Positions 11,753 to 23,530 of a stretch of 64,000 nucleotides of DNA are shown here, one piece after another. A program made the translations under genes and the position numbers. Positions within the stretch are counted from its first letter, which is position 1. Every line of letters starts with the position of its first letter. The notes below the pieces were generated by a model. It did no database searches. It had not been told where the DNA came from and worked only from the letters and a program-made list of their open reading frames with translations. The DNA comes from Phyto melanocephala (lineage: Eukaryota > Arthropoda > Insecta > Diptera > Rhinophoridae), in the NCBI GenBank assembly GCA_941918925.1, contig OW799233.1, forward strand, positions 105,393,833 to 105,457,832. Direction: 5' to 3'.

Positions 11753-13525
11753 AACAAGTAAGAGCACTATATTCGGCTGTGCCGAATCTTTTATTCCCAC
11801 CACCAATTTTGTCTACATTTAAAGCACAATATTTATTATTTTGTTAATCGCTATGGAATAATCTTTTTTCAATAAAATATGTATCACTTTCTTTGTAGAG
11901 GGTGGTTAAATTTTAAGGGCCCATGTTGAAGGTGAACTACACCTAGTCTTTAAACTTGTTTTCTGCATTTCACTTAACATTTCTCAATCTCAAACTTACT
12001 CAATTTGATCCGTGGAAAGATACGCAAATGAGCAACGCTTAAAAGTTATTCAGGTTTTTTATAAAAATGGGCTTTCAAATCAAAATACATTTTGTGCACT
12101 TCGTAATTCTTTTGATCAACATAATCGTTCAAATTCGTCCACAATCGGGAGAATTGTAAAACATATTGAAATATCTGCAAAACAGGTCTGTAAAAAATGT
12201 TAGAAAATCTGTGAATGCCTTCTTAGTTCGTTGAATGGGAACCATTGCTGTTTTTTGCGATAGTGTGGCAAAAGAGCAATCAACCTCGACTCGTCATCAT
12301 GCCCAACAATTGAGCATCAACATTGTTATTGAAAATTTGGACCATCAGATAGTGGAGTGGTGCCAAGGATGGGGGAGGGCATTTGGTCTATATTTTCTTA
12401 AATACATAATTGAACCGTACACATATTATCATTACAAAAAGAAATAATAATAATTTCCTAAATAATTTGTGTTTTATTTAAATTCAACATCGGCCCTTAA
12501 AATTTAATCACCCTTTATAACTTCGATATGCTACTAAAATGCTTTTGTAAATGTAGTCTTTTAGTAAAAGTGGGCGTTAAAGTAGGAGTGTCAATAAAGT
12601 TTCTGCTAATAAATACAACTTAGATATTTCAATATAGTCCTTTATTTTCACAAAAATTTTGTCAATAGAGAAATTACATGAATTTAAGATAAACCGTTAT
12701 ATGGGAGATAGGCGTTAATGTAGGCGTATCACCTAAACTTTGTAGCACAACAATAAGATTGATTAGAAGGATAGACGTAGCAAATTTGATCATCATACCT
12801 CTAATTTTGTCGATATTATGAGCTTTTAAATTTCATTATCGGTAGATAACGTAAAAAGTGGGCGTTATAGTAGGCGTGTCAAATTTGTTTTTGCGAACGA
12901 GTACAACTTAGATGTTTCAATATAGCCCTTTCTTATTCCAAAATCTTTGTTAATAGAGAAATTATATGAATTTTAGGTAAACCCTTATATGGGAGGTGGT
13001 CGTAAAAGTGGGCGTGGCACCTTAAAATACACTGTGCGGTATAAATTTTCGTACATTTTGATCGATAACTCCTTTCCTAATGCATAGATTTAAATAACTT
13101 TCGGGGAAAAATATTGTTTTTACTCACGAAATATATATTCGAAGTTTCATGAGTCTACGTTAATGCGTTTGGACACAATTCCATTTTATTCGATGTTCGA
13201 AGGACACGGTTTTTTCGACCTACTCTTGCTTTTCGAGCTATAACTCTCTGCCTAATATTCCGATTTAGCCCATTTGCAATACTAAACAAACCTTGTCTAT
13301 AATAAAGAATCTGGCAAAATTTTAGCGCCCTAACTTTTTCGGTGCGACCTCTATCGTGCTTTCAACAGACGGACAGACGGACGGACATAGCTAGATCGTC
13401 ATCAAATCAAACCCTGATTCAGAATATATATACTTTATGGGGTCTAAAATGGATATTTCGATGTGTTACAAACGGAATGACAAAATGAATATACCCCCAC
13501 CATTTTTTTGGTGGCGAATATAAAA
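11753..13525 (-). mobile_element. HINE-A copy 2 (INE-1/mini-me-like), full length with one internal unit
   Basis: Read on the minus strand, the 5' end lies at 13525 (TTTATATTCGCCACCAAAAAAATGG; the usual TATACCC is altered to TATATTC). The GTCC/GTCT tetramers are at about 13367-13387 and the TATATATTC run at 13415-13432. The 3' subterminal repeat is at 11793-11812, followed by the perfect hairpin ATTCGGC-TGT-GCCGAAT at 11770-11786 and the end CTTACTTGTT at about 11753. Subterminal inverted repeats TTTTATACCCRCCACCAA at both ends with a hairpin only beyond the 3' one is the asymmetric layout described for Helentron-derived INE-1. The element holds a single copy of the ~289 bp internal unit and the nested mariner derivative. 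Confidence 0.88.
11898..12515 (+). mobile_element. Mariner deletion derivative nested in HINE-A copy 2
   Basis: A 618 bp insert with ~32 bp inverted ends (GAGGGTGGTTAAATTTTAAG at the left; the inverse of AAGGGTGATTAAATTTTAAG at the right), flanked by TA at 11896-11897 and 12516-12517. The plus strand encodes, from about 12012, ERYANEQRLKVIQVFYKNG and DQHNRSNSSTIGRIVKHIE, the first helix-turn-helix of DUF4817-type mariner transposases. After a stop, DSVAKEQSTSTRHHAQQLS follows at about 12253, the second one. The frame then jumps to a short basic tail ending YYHYKKK near 12447, possibly the original C-terminus. The catalytic DD(D/E) domain is deleted. This is the best-preserved reading frame among the seven nested copies. 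Confidence 0.82.
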
Positions 13526-14530
13526 ACCCCTTCTTTAAAAATATAATATAATCTTTAATTAATAGATATTTTTGGATGATAAGAAAACAAATGAAAATGT
13601 GAATGCTACTTTTCCCAATCGTTTAATACAGTTTTTGTAAATTATTTTCGCATTCCGTTTAAAATAATACTGCAAACATTTTGACTTTGAACTCAATTAC
13701 ATTTTACAGCATTTTAAAAAATAAACATTTTATATTGTATTGAACATGTGTTTGTGTACCAGAGTTTCTCGTTCAAGAAATGAATTTAACATACGAAAAA
13801 CAAAACTAAACTAAAGAAGGAATAACACAACATTAAATTTCAAAGAACCAACTAAACAGAGAAAAATTAATAGAAAAACACGGTAAAAATATACGATTTT
13901 ATTTTTACATCGTATAAAAAAATACAAAAAAGTAAATAGAATATAATGTATGTATGTACGAAAAAATTAAAGCCATTGACAGAAAACAAAAGTGTATGCA
14001 TAAGGGAGTTATGTATTAAAAAAAAAATACAGATATAAAAAAATACAATAAAAACAACATACAATGAAAACAAAGAAAATTTTAATTTACATGCAAAAAT
14101 ACTCTATGCTTAATGCTTACAACGCATACGAGTACAATCACATATTTATTTTCCGTTACACCAATACATTTTACTTTAGGAAAAACTTAACTAAAACAGT
14201 AGATCTGGTAAGCGCAAATCGATTGTCTGTACAAATAAAAATTACATTACAAAATATCTGCAGACTTTAAATCGATGTTTAACCCATTGTGGCATTTTAA
14301 TATTATACAGGCACACAAATACAGGATAACTCCTAAAAAGCTGCGCTACTGTTTTTAATTAAAATGATTATTTTGTTAACAAGTGTTATTACTGTTAACT
14401 AAGCTTAATATTTTATTTTGATTCCTTTGTTAAGTGGGTTTTTGTACCTGGCTCTAGTGCAGACGGATATTATATACTCGCTGACAAGGTAGAGAAATCA
14501 ATGACAAGGTACTCAAAAGAAGAAAATCCC
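13526..14530. other. Unassigned AT-rich stretch between two HINE-A copies
   Basis: No gene recognised. The overlapping open frames at 13867-14073 (minus) and 14064-14270 (plus) are low-complexity Phe/Tyr/Ile-rich translations of A/T runs. Confidence 0.5.
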
Positions 14531-16405
14531 TTTTTATACCCGCCACCAAAAAAATGGTGGGGGTATATTCATTTTGTCATTCCGTTTGTAACACATCGAA
14601 ATATCCATTTTAGACCCCATAAAGTATATATATTCTGAATCAGGGTTTGATTTGATGACGATCTAGCTATGTCCGTCCGTATGTCCGTCTGTTGAAAGCA
14701 CGATAGAGGTCGCACCGAAAAAGGTAGGGGGCTCAAATTTTGCCAGAATCTCTTTTATAGACAAGGTTTATTTTATATTGAAAATGGGCTAAATCGGAAT
14801 ATAAGGAAGAGAGTTATAGCTCGAAAAGCAAGAGTAGGTCGAAAAAACCGTGTCCTTCGAACATCGAATAAAGTGTCCAAACGCATTAACGTAGACTCAT
14901 GAAACTTCGAATATATATTTCCTGAGTAAAAACAATATTTTTCCCCGAAAATTATCAAAATCTATGCATTAGGTAAGGAGTTATCGATCAAAATGTACGA
15001 AAATTTATACCGCACAGTGTATTTTTCGGTATATCTAAAAACAAAAACGTCATAAAAGCCACAAAATTTAATATACGACTCTGAAATTTTGCATACTTTG
15101 CTTTTTGGTGAAAGGTTTTTTTGTAACGGAAAATCAATGTGCCACGCCCACTTTTATGCCCACCTCCCATAAAACTTTTTACCTAAAATTCATATAATTT
15201 CTCTATTAATAAAGATTTTGTAACAATGAAATGCTATTTTAAAACACCTAAGTTGTACTTATTAGCAAAAACAACTTTGACACGCCTATTATAACGCCCA
15301 CTTTTCACGTTATCTACCGTTAATGAAATTTAAAAGTACATAAAACCGACAAAATTAGAGGTATGATGATGAAATTTGCTACATATATCCTTCTAATCAA
15401 TGTAATTGTTATGCCAAAAAGTTTAGGTGACAATCCCACTTTAACGCCTACCTCCCATATAACGGTTTATCTTAAATTCATGTAATTTCTCTATTGACAA
15501 AGTTTTTGGGAAAATAAAGGACTATATTGAAATATCTTAGTTGTATTTATCATCAGAAACTTTATTGACACGCCTACTTTAACGCCCACTTTCATTGTAA
15601 GACTACATTTACAAAAGCATTTTACTATCATATCGAAGTTATTAAGGGTGGTTAAATTGTAAGGGCCGATGTTGATTTGAAATAAAACACAAATTATTTA
15701 GGAAATTATTATTATTTCTTTTTGTAATGATAATATTTGTATGGCTCAATTATGTATTTAACAAAATATCGGCCAAATGGCCCCCCATCCTTGGCGCCAC
15801 TCTTTTATCTGATGGTCCAAATTTTCAATGACAATGTTGATGCTCAAAGGTTGGGCATGATGATGAGTCGAGGTTGACTGCTCTTTTGCCACACTATCGC
15901 AAAAAAAAAGCAAAGGTTCCCTTTCAACGAACTAAAAAGGCATTCACAGATTTTCTAACATTGTATACAGACCTGTTTTGCAGAAATTTAAATATTTTTT
16001 ACAATTCTCCCGATTGTGGACGAATTTGAACGATTATGTTGACCAAAAGAATTACGAAGTGCACAAAATGCATTTTGATTTGAACGCCCGTTTTTATAAA
16101 AAACCTGAACAACTTTAAAGCGTTGCTCATTTGCGTATCTTTCCACGGATCAAGTTGAGTAAGTTTAAGATTGAAAAATGTCAAATGAAATGCAGAAAAC
16201 AAATTTAAAGACTAGGTGTAGTTCACCTTCAACAGGGGCCCTTAAAAATTAACCACCCTCTACAAAGAAAGTGATACATATTTTATAATAAAGAGATTAT
16301 TCCATACTGATTAACAAAATAATTAATATTGTGCTTTAAATGTACACAAAATTGGTGGTGGGTATAAAAGATTCGGCACAGCCGAATATAGTGCTCTTAC
16401 TTGTT
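14531..16405 (+). mobile_element. HINE-A copy 3, full length, one internal unit
   Basis: The 5' end is TTTTTATACCCGCCACCAAAAAAATGG; the GTCCGTCCGTATGTCCGTCTG tract lies at about 14671-14692 and the TATATATTC run just before it. The 3' end has GGTGGTGGGTATAAAAG, the perfect hairpin GATTCGGCACAGCCGAAT at 16369-16386 and CTCTTACTTGTT ending at 16405. The minus-strand open frames at 14773-14958 and 14988-15170 are accidental. The element stands in the same orientation as copies 1 and 4 and opposite to copies 2, 5, 6 and 7. Confidence 0.88.
15645..16260 (-). mobile_element. Mariner deletion derivative nested in HINE-A copy 3
   Basis: The ends AAGGGTGGTTAAATTGTAAG and the inverse of GAGGGTGGTTAATTTTTAAG are each next to TA. 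The transposase DNA-binding segment is on the minus strand at about 16150-16010, with the same VERYANEQRF-type start and FDQ/STIGRIV words as in the other copies, and the second helix-turn-helix relic lies at about 15930-15800. The 67-codon frame at 15999-16202 is the out-of-frame shadow. Confidence 0.75.
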
Positions 16406-17956
16406 AATTTTAAGGTTAAAATTGATTCGAAAATTTTTTTTAAATAATGGTGGCACAATTTTATTTTTAATATCCTTGCTTACAAGTAAAGCCACGTTGA
16501 TCTGTTATCACATACAGGTTAAGTCATGTAAATATTTAAAAAGGTCAACATTGCGGAACTAATTGGGGTGACAACTTTAAAAGTTATAAATCTTTCATAA
16601 TATAGAAATAGGAACATCAGAAACTTCGCACAAATGCTAATTCAAGAAAATGTAAATATTCTGATGAATTAAATTTTTTTGCAATTTAAGATTTAAATAA
16701 TAAACATTTTGGCATGCCACCATAACGGGTTAATGGAAAAATAATAAAAAAATAAGTGCAAAAAAAAAAATAAAATACAACATAAAAGAAATAATAACAA
16801 TACAAAGGATACCTTTGAAGTACTTCACTTTTTCTCTCCCTCTGTAATTCGTGCATTTATCTATAGGATCCAGCTTTTGAATACATTGAACCAACAAAGC
16901 AAGTGTTGTGTCGTCAAGTTTACAAAAATATAAATGAATAAAAAACAATTGAATATACAACACCTTTTAGTACAAAAAAAAATAAGATAAATAATAAAAA
17001 TATATTAAGAGCACTTTAGATGTCTGAGACGAATTTTTAAGGCCCTCCAAGAATTTTTCTGATCTCTTATGAATGTTAATAAAATTCTGGGACTTTCCCT
17101 TTAATCTGTTTAATGATCTGAAAATACTGAATTAACATCTTGAAATACGCTCATTTAAAACGTCTAGAAGTTAGCCAGAATTAGTAGTTTAGAGTTTTTA
17201 ATACAAATTGGCATCTAAAATACATCGCAGAAGTTAGTCGTGACATAGAATTCATTTTATTTTAATATTGCTTCTCTGCTCTTGCTTTTGTTTTAAAGGA
17301 TTAACCTGCTCAACAATATTGCAATATATTTCAAAAAATTAAACTAATCAATATGTTTTTAAAAAGAAGAGTAAGGAAAATAGAAAATTTATAATAAAAC
17401 TAGAATATTTAAATCATCAAAAATACCTCATTATTAACAATAGCTTTTTGAATAGCTTACTAAGCGCCAACCTGCTTTTGAAAGAGCCTTTGATAACATA
17501 ATACTTATAAAACCCACTTCGTAGGACTATATTAAAAAATTTATGAGAGCTTATATCATTTCTCTCAGAAGTGACCGTATAAAATTCAGAAAATTATTTT
17601 GAGGGACGTGGTTGCACTCTATTTAAATACGGGCCAGTCTTGATCAGTTGTCTTTTGCGAACGCAGTTCTGTTTTATTATTTAAGAAGAAGAAAAATATT
17701 TTGAGGTCATAAGTAGAAAATAGATGTGATATATATTTTTACTGAAAATAAAACAAGTATTTAACACTAATTATAAAATTCAGAGTTTATCGTCATATTA
17801 GTTTTAATTTTATACTGAACTGAGTATGGTGCTCGTAAAAAGCTTGAGTTAGCTTTAAGCATGTTTTTCAATGATAACAACTTATCGCTTGATTAGCTTA
17901 AAAATACTAATAGTTGACCTATGATTTGACATAACCCTGAAGTACATATTTATTAG
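16406..17956. other. Unassigned AT-rich stretch
   Basis: About 1.5 kb with no recognised gene or repeat. The minus-strand open frame at 16730-16963 ends in a Phe/Leu/Ile-only tail from poly-A/T and has no recognisable domain. Confidence 0.5.
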
Positions 17957-18475
17957 CGGCCTTATTCATAACAAAAAGTAGGCATAAAGTAAGCATAAAG
18001 TTTATTCATGCCAAACTCTGGCTAACGACTTGCTATATACTCTTGTTAACGAGCTGCCAAACGTTTGCCAACTTGTGAAAAACAGCTGTTCTGTGTTGTT
18101 GTTTTATATTACTAATATTTTTTCACCCACCTATTTATCTTGCTGCCAATTTACAGACCGTTTGCATTTCTTTTCCATTTTTATAAAAAATTATATTGTT
18201 CGTTTATTCTTTTAATTTTTCAATTTTAAAAATTGTTAGTATGGATGGGAAAACAAAAAATGTCAAAATCAGGGATGATATACAAAGAATGGTTGCACTT
18301 TTGAGGAGTATCTTGCAATTTCCGAGTTGATTTATGAAAAGTTGGCAGACGGATAAAAGTTTCTTATGAATAAACTCTGTGCCAACGAGCTGCCAAGCTA
18401 AATCGGCATTTTAGTTAGCAGCTCGTTGAACGTAGTGTATAAACTGTGGCTAACTTTTTGTTATGAATAAGGCCG
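17957..18475. mobile_element. MITE with TAG duplication (PIF/Harbinger-like?)
   Basis: A 519 bp element with ~23 bp inverted ends CGGCCTTATTCATAACAAAA and the direct 3 bp repeat TAG on both sides (17954-17956, 18476-18478). Within each arm, the word for 'AACGAGCTGCCAA' recurs, so the arms are repetitive beyond the ends. A short open start at 18241 (MDGKTKNVKIRDDIQRM) is charged and could be the remnant of an accessory DNA-binding ORF, but this is not shown. A 3 bp duplication fits PIF/Harbinger-type elements, although those usually take TWA, so the class is an inference. Confidence 0.7.
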
Positions 18476-18729
18476 TAGGAGTTCTATATGACATAAAATA
18501 ATGACGGTTAGCAAACCGCCAATTCTTCGTTTTAATAACGTTTCTAAAAAGTACTCTACATTGACATGTCCAGACTATTCTGTCTACCAGAATTGGTTTT
18601 GTCCCCCAACAATTTTTTTTTTATATAAAATTAACTCAGTTTACAATTATAATTATAACAACTTTTTTAACTGCAACTTCGAAGCAGAAAACTATTTAGA
18701 AATTGTAAAAGCTAAATAAATGACTACGT

Positions 18730-20534
18730 TTTTTATACCCGCCACCAAAAAAATGGTGGGGGTATATTCATTTTGTCATTCCGTTTGTAACACATCGAAA
18801 TATCCATTTTAGACCCCATAAAGTATATATATTCTGAATCAGGGTTTGATTTGATGACGATCTAGCTATGTCCGTCCGTCTGTTCAAAGCACGATAGAGG
18901 TCGCATTGAAAAAGGTAGGGGGCTCAAATTTTGCCAGAACCTTCCTTATAGACAAGGTTTGTCTGGTATCGAAAAAACCGTGTCCTTCGAACATCGAATA
19001 AAATGGAATTGTGTCCAAACGCATTAACGTACAGTCATGAAACTTCGAATATATATTTCTCGAGTCAACACAATATCTCTCCCCAAAAATTGCTTACATA
19101 TATGCATTAGGAGAGGAGTCATAGATAAAAATGTACGAAAATTTATACCGCGGAGTGTATTTTTCAGTATATTTAAAAACAAAAACGTAATAGCAGCAAC
19201 AAAATTGGATTTGCGATTCTAAAATATTGCACACTTTGGTTTTTGGTGAGAGGCTTTTTGGTAACGGAAAACCAGTGTGCCACGCCCACTTTTACGCTCA
19301 CCTCCCATATAACGTTTTACCTGAAATTCATATAATTTCTCTATTAATAAAGATTTTGGAATAATAAAAGACTATATTGAAACAACTAAGTTGTACTCAT
19401 TAGCAAAAACAACTTTGACACGCCTACTATAACGCCCACTTTTCACGTTATCTACTGTTAACGAAATTTAAAAGCTCATAAAACCGCCTTAATTAGAGGT
19501 ATGATGATCAAATTTGCTACATATATCCTTTGTTGTGACAAAAAGTTTAAGTGACACGCCTACTTTAACGCCTACCTCCCATATAACGGTTTATCTTAAA
19601 TTCATGTAATTTCCCTATTGACAAAATTTTTGGAAAAATGAAGGACTATATTGAAATAACTAAGTTGTATTTATTAGCAGAAACTTTATTGACACGCCTA
19701 CTTTAACGCCCACTTTCACTAAAAGACTAAATTTACGAAATTATTTTATTATCATATCGAAGTTATTAAGGGTGGTTAAATTTTAAGGGCCGATGTTGAT
19801 TTTAAATAAAACACAAATTATTTATGAAATTATTATCATTTCTCTTTATAATGATAATATTTGTATGGTTCAATTATGCATTTAACAAACTATCGGCCAA
19901 ATTCCCCCCTCTCCCGTATCCTTGGCCCACTCCTCTATCTGATGCTCCAAATTTTCAATGACAATGGTGATGCTCAAATGTTGGGCATGATGATGAGTCG
20001 AGGTTGACTGCTCTTTTGCCACTCTATCGCATAAAACAGCAATGGTTCCCATTCAACGAACTGAGAAGGCATTCACAGATTTTCTGATATTTTATACAGA
20101 CCTGTTTTGCAGAAATTTAAATATTTTTTACAATTCTCCCAATTGTGGACGAATTTAAACGATTATGTTGATCAAAAGAATTACGAAGTGCACAAAATGC
20201 ATTTTGATTTGAACGCCCATTTTTATAAAAAACCTGAATAACTTTAAAGCGTTGCTCATTTGTGTATCTTTCTGCGGATCAAATTGAGTAAGTTTGAGAT
20301 TGAGAAATGTGAAATTAAATGCAGAAAACAAATTAAAAGACTAGGTGTAGTTCACCTTCAACATGGGCCCTTAAAATTTAGCCACCCTCTACAAAGAAAG
20401 TGATACATATTTTATTATAAAGAGATTATTCCATAGCGATTAACAAAATAATAAATATTGTGCCTTAAATGTACACAAAATTGGTGGTGGGTATAAAAGA
20501 TTCGGCACAGCCGAATATAGTGCTCTTACTTGTT
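18730..20534 (+). mobile_element. HINE-A copy 4, full length, one internal unit
   Basis: The 5' end is TTTTTTATACCCGCCACCAAA and the GTCY tract is the shortest seen (GTCCGTCCGTCTG, about 18871-18883). About 60 bp of the segment after GACAAGGTTTGTCTGG is missing compared with copy 3. The 3' hairpin GATTCGGCACAGCCGAAT (20499-20516) and the terminal CTCTTACTTGTT are intact. Confidence 0.88.
19769..20389 (-). mobile_element. Mariner deletion derivative nested in HINE-A copy 4
   Basis: The inverted ends AGGGTGGTTAAATTTTAAGG and the inverse of GAGGGTGGCTAAATTTTAAG are bordered by TA. The DNA-binding domain frame runs on the minus strand at about 20280-20150, with substitutions that break the alternative frame kept open in other copies, so no open frame of over 60 codons remains here. 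Confidence 0.75.
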
Positions 20535-21289
20535 TTTTATTAAACAGCCTGCAGAAGTGCTGTAAGGTATGTTCAAAGAATTTTAAATAAAATTAAAATT
20601 AAATAAAATAATTAAAAAATCTTTTTGCTACGTAGCATACACACGACCAGAAAAGAGATTGGTCATACACTATGACCAATTAGATATATTATGCACCTTA
20701 TGTTCATTAATTAATTAATTGAGTACTTTAGACAAATAATAAGTTTGTAAACTTTACACAAGTTTAGTATTCATAAAATATATAAAAACAAGTTAATGTA
20801 TTAAGTTTTACTATTTCCAAAAACAGGGTTAGGTAAGTGGAGTGTTACCTATTCAAATGGCAATATTATATTGCATAAAAAAATGTTTTTACTACTTAAA
20901 TTACAAAATGTTTATTATAGCTCGATGCGGCCATCTTATTCTTGACTATGGTTTAAACGGTTAAACAATGATTTAACATGCTGCACGAATATGATCTGGT
21001 GATATTTTAATCTATAAAACAAACAAAAAACATTATTATGAAATAAAATGTTTTACAAATATAAAGGCCTTCTAATACACTTCAGTATATATATTTTTTA
21101 AAATGCATCACAGTTTTTTTTCAATTTTAATATCTTAATATCTGCAACAAACTAAGAATCAAATATTGAGTGATTTTTAAGGGAATATAACTTTTTTATA
21201 CATAAAAAATGCAATGGAATTGCAAAATCTAAGTTCTACGAATTGACAAGTTACATTGTATTAAAGGCTTAAAATAAATTATTATATAT
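20535..21289. other. Unassigned AT-rich stretch
   Basis: Nothing recognised except a 21 bp imperfect hairpin TTGGTCATACACTATGACCAA at about 20658-20678. Confidence 0.5.
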
Positions 21290-21636
21290 GGCCACCATAA
21301 CCGCGCGTTATAAACGACATTTGGCCAGTCCATGGTTGCACGTCTTTTTTGAGCATACCCGATTTTATTTCGCTAATTGTGTGTCGAATATTGGCTTTTA
21401 AATAAAAAACCAGAGATATGACCAAAAACAGTATAAAGATGTGAAACTACACAAAAGAGTTAAGCGATTCACAGGCCCATTATTTAAGATAAATCAGTGA
21501 CCAAATGTTAGGTTTAACAAAGTAATGGTTTGAAAAGCTATGGCATGCTGCATTCTTGGTTAAACAAATTCCCCTCCAAAATATTTTCAATAATATGAGG
21601 AAAGCAATCATTTGCCTGTAGTGTGCGCCCTTAAAT

Positions 21637-23065
21637 GTAATGTCTCTATGCGGCTGTGCCGAATTTTTGATACCCACCACCAATTTTGTGTAGTACTTTT
21701 ATAGCACAAAATTTTTTATTTTATTATTAGCTGTAAACGCTATGAGAACGCTATTGTGTCAACAATAGAGTCTTGAGTATTTCTACATTAGAAGTCATTT
21801 TTACTACAATATTATAGTTTTAGGGAAACAAAAGTGTATTAGTTTTTCCACGATAGTTAATAAATAATGTTAACTTTTTGTGGACACCTAATTATTTTAA
21901 AATAATGTAATTTGTGTTTAAATTAAGCCTAGATTATTTATTAAAAATCCCCTTTTCCCAACTTTTTGTCCATATAGAAATAAAAGAAATTGAGGATAAG
22001 GCGGTGGGCTTCAAAGTGCTTTTTTCACTCTTATTTTCTGTCATTATAAAAAAATCAATTAGAAACTTTAAAGGGTCCGCCAAATAACTTTTTTTTTTTT
22101 GAAAATGCTATAAAAAAAAATGTAGCTTCGGCTGTGTGGTACGTAGCGCCGTCCTGTTGAAACCAAATGTTTCCAATATCCTCCTCTTTAATTTTTCTGA
22201 ACAAAAATTCGTTCAACGTGGCCCAATAATGAGCGCCATTTACTACGGCCACTCCTTGCTCATTTTCGAAGAAAAATGGCCCAATTATGCCTCTGGACCA
22301 AAATCCGCACCAAACAGGGACTCGTTTTGGGTGTATCGGCTTTTCAATGTATGCGTGCGGGTTTTCTGTGCCCCAAATGCGACAATTTTGCTTGTTTACA
22401 TACCCGCCAAGATCAAAATGAGCTTCATCTGAAAAGATGATTTTTTTTTGGCAAAATCGGCCAAAAATGTCGCAACATTTCCCAGCGTTGTTCAAGCGTA
22501 AACACAACCATATTCGTTCAGCGGAAGGATAACACTAATTATCTGTCAAATCAGACATGAGCTAAGTGTTACCATTCACGAAACAAGCACTAGTTGAAAA
22601 AAAACATTAGATGGCGAACCCTTTATATTCGATATTTTATCGTTACAGTTCTAGTTTTGTCGGTCTTTTCGGGTTTTTGAATTTAATTGATAGTGGAATA
22701 TGTGAAAAGTTGGCGTTACAGAAGGCATGCCAAAGAAAAGAATGAAAGACTTTTTTTATGACCTACTCCTACATTACAAGCTATAACTCTCTTCTTTGTG
22801 TACTTACTAAGCCGATTTTCAATACCAGACATTTCCGATGTATAAGACATATTTTTGCAAAATTTGATCAACATTACTTTTTCTATTCGAGCTCTATCAT
22901 GCATTTAACATACGAATGGATAGACAAATATAGCTAGATCAATATTTAGTGAAACCAAGACTCAAAAATATATTCTCTATATTTACTTTTATGTACTTTC
23001 TGTTACAAACGGAGTGATAAAATTAATATACTTCCACACCATCTTTTAGGTGATGGCTTAAAAAC
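21637..23065 (-). mobile_element. Decayed HINE-A-like element nested in the mariner relic
   Basis: At the left, CGGCTGTGCCGAATTTTTGATACCCACCACCAATTTTGTGTA (21655-21695) is the 3' end of HINE-A with a partly lost hairpin. At the right, on the minus strand, are a TATATTAATTTTATCACTCCG stretch, a GTAACAGAAAGTACAT stretch and a decayed CTAGCTATATTTGTC tract (22630-23060), the 5' end. The middle lacks the mariner derivative found in the seven younger copies and holds a different one (22071-22623). Divergence from the other copies is far greater than among them, which marks this as an older insertion. Confidence 0.7.
22071..22623 (-). mobile_element. Mariner deletion derivative retaining the catalytic core
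   Basis: A 553 bp element between TA dinucleotides (22069-22070 and 22624-22625) with inverted ends AAGGGTCCGCCAAATAA and AAGGGTTCGCCATCTAA. The 150-codon minus-strand frame at 22507-22055 keeps both first catalytic segments of the family: IIFSDEAHFDLGGYVNKQNC followed by RIWG, then HPKRVPVWCGFWSRGIIGPF, then WFQQDGATYHTA with the second Asp. The DNA-binding domains and the third acidic segment are deleted, and the frame runs out in a Phe/Lys tail from A/T runs. It is the mirror case of the nested derivative in HINE-A, which keeps the DNA-binding part instead. The plus-strand frame at 22136-22432 is a shadow. Confidence 0.85.
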
Positions 23066-23530
23066 TAATGTCCCGATGATTCCTTTGTTATATAAACCGC
23101 ACCAGAAACAAGTCTCATCGTTGAAAGTGCTCAAAATCTTCTTTAACTTCCTGTTGATTCTCAGTCCATTTACCGAACACAGGACGCAATTGATCGTCCG
23201 CTGGTATTATATATTGCACCAGTTGGATCTTACATAGATAAAAGCCAAGATTATTCTTAACAATTTTTAAAATAGTGAACCAACTTGATGAAAACAGCGC
23301 AGGATCGATAAATTTGAGTTGTTTGTGACGCCCGCGTATACAGTGCTGATGGCTTCTTCTATACATACACAGTACGGGCGCGATTTTAATGAATAGTATC
23401 CAAAATAGTAAATATGGTCTATGGTATTGTACTCAGACGAACTTGACAAGTTGCTTTAAAAGTTTGGGAAACAGAGCACTAATTTTGGGAACAAATTTCT
23501 ACGATTTTTAAACGTTATTTTGGTTAATTT

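Larger units (their letters stand above)
21290..23530 (-). pseudogene. Mariner-type transposase relic split by a nested HINE
   Basis: The two flanks of the HINE at 21637-23065 together follow one mariner-type transposase on the minus strand. Right flank, from about 23510 downward: RLKIVEICSQN (first helix-turn-helix); EEAISTVYAGVTNNSNLSI (second helix-turn-helix); LFSSSWFTILKIVKNNLGF and YKIQLVQ-type linker (seen as CKIQLVQYIIPADDQL); then FNDETCFW and CGLYNKGIIGTL (family FSDEAHFW ... CGLWxGGIIG, with an internal deletion). Left flank, from 21640 downward: DITFKGAHYRQMI (family VTVNGxRYRxMI), a decayed second-Asp region, and near the C-terminus KANIRHTISEIKSGMLKKDV ending RGYGGHI. Several frames are needed, so it is non-functional. 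Confidence 0.75.
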
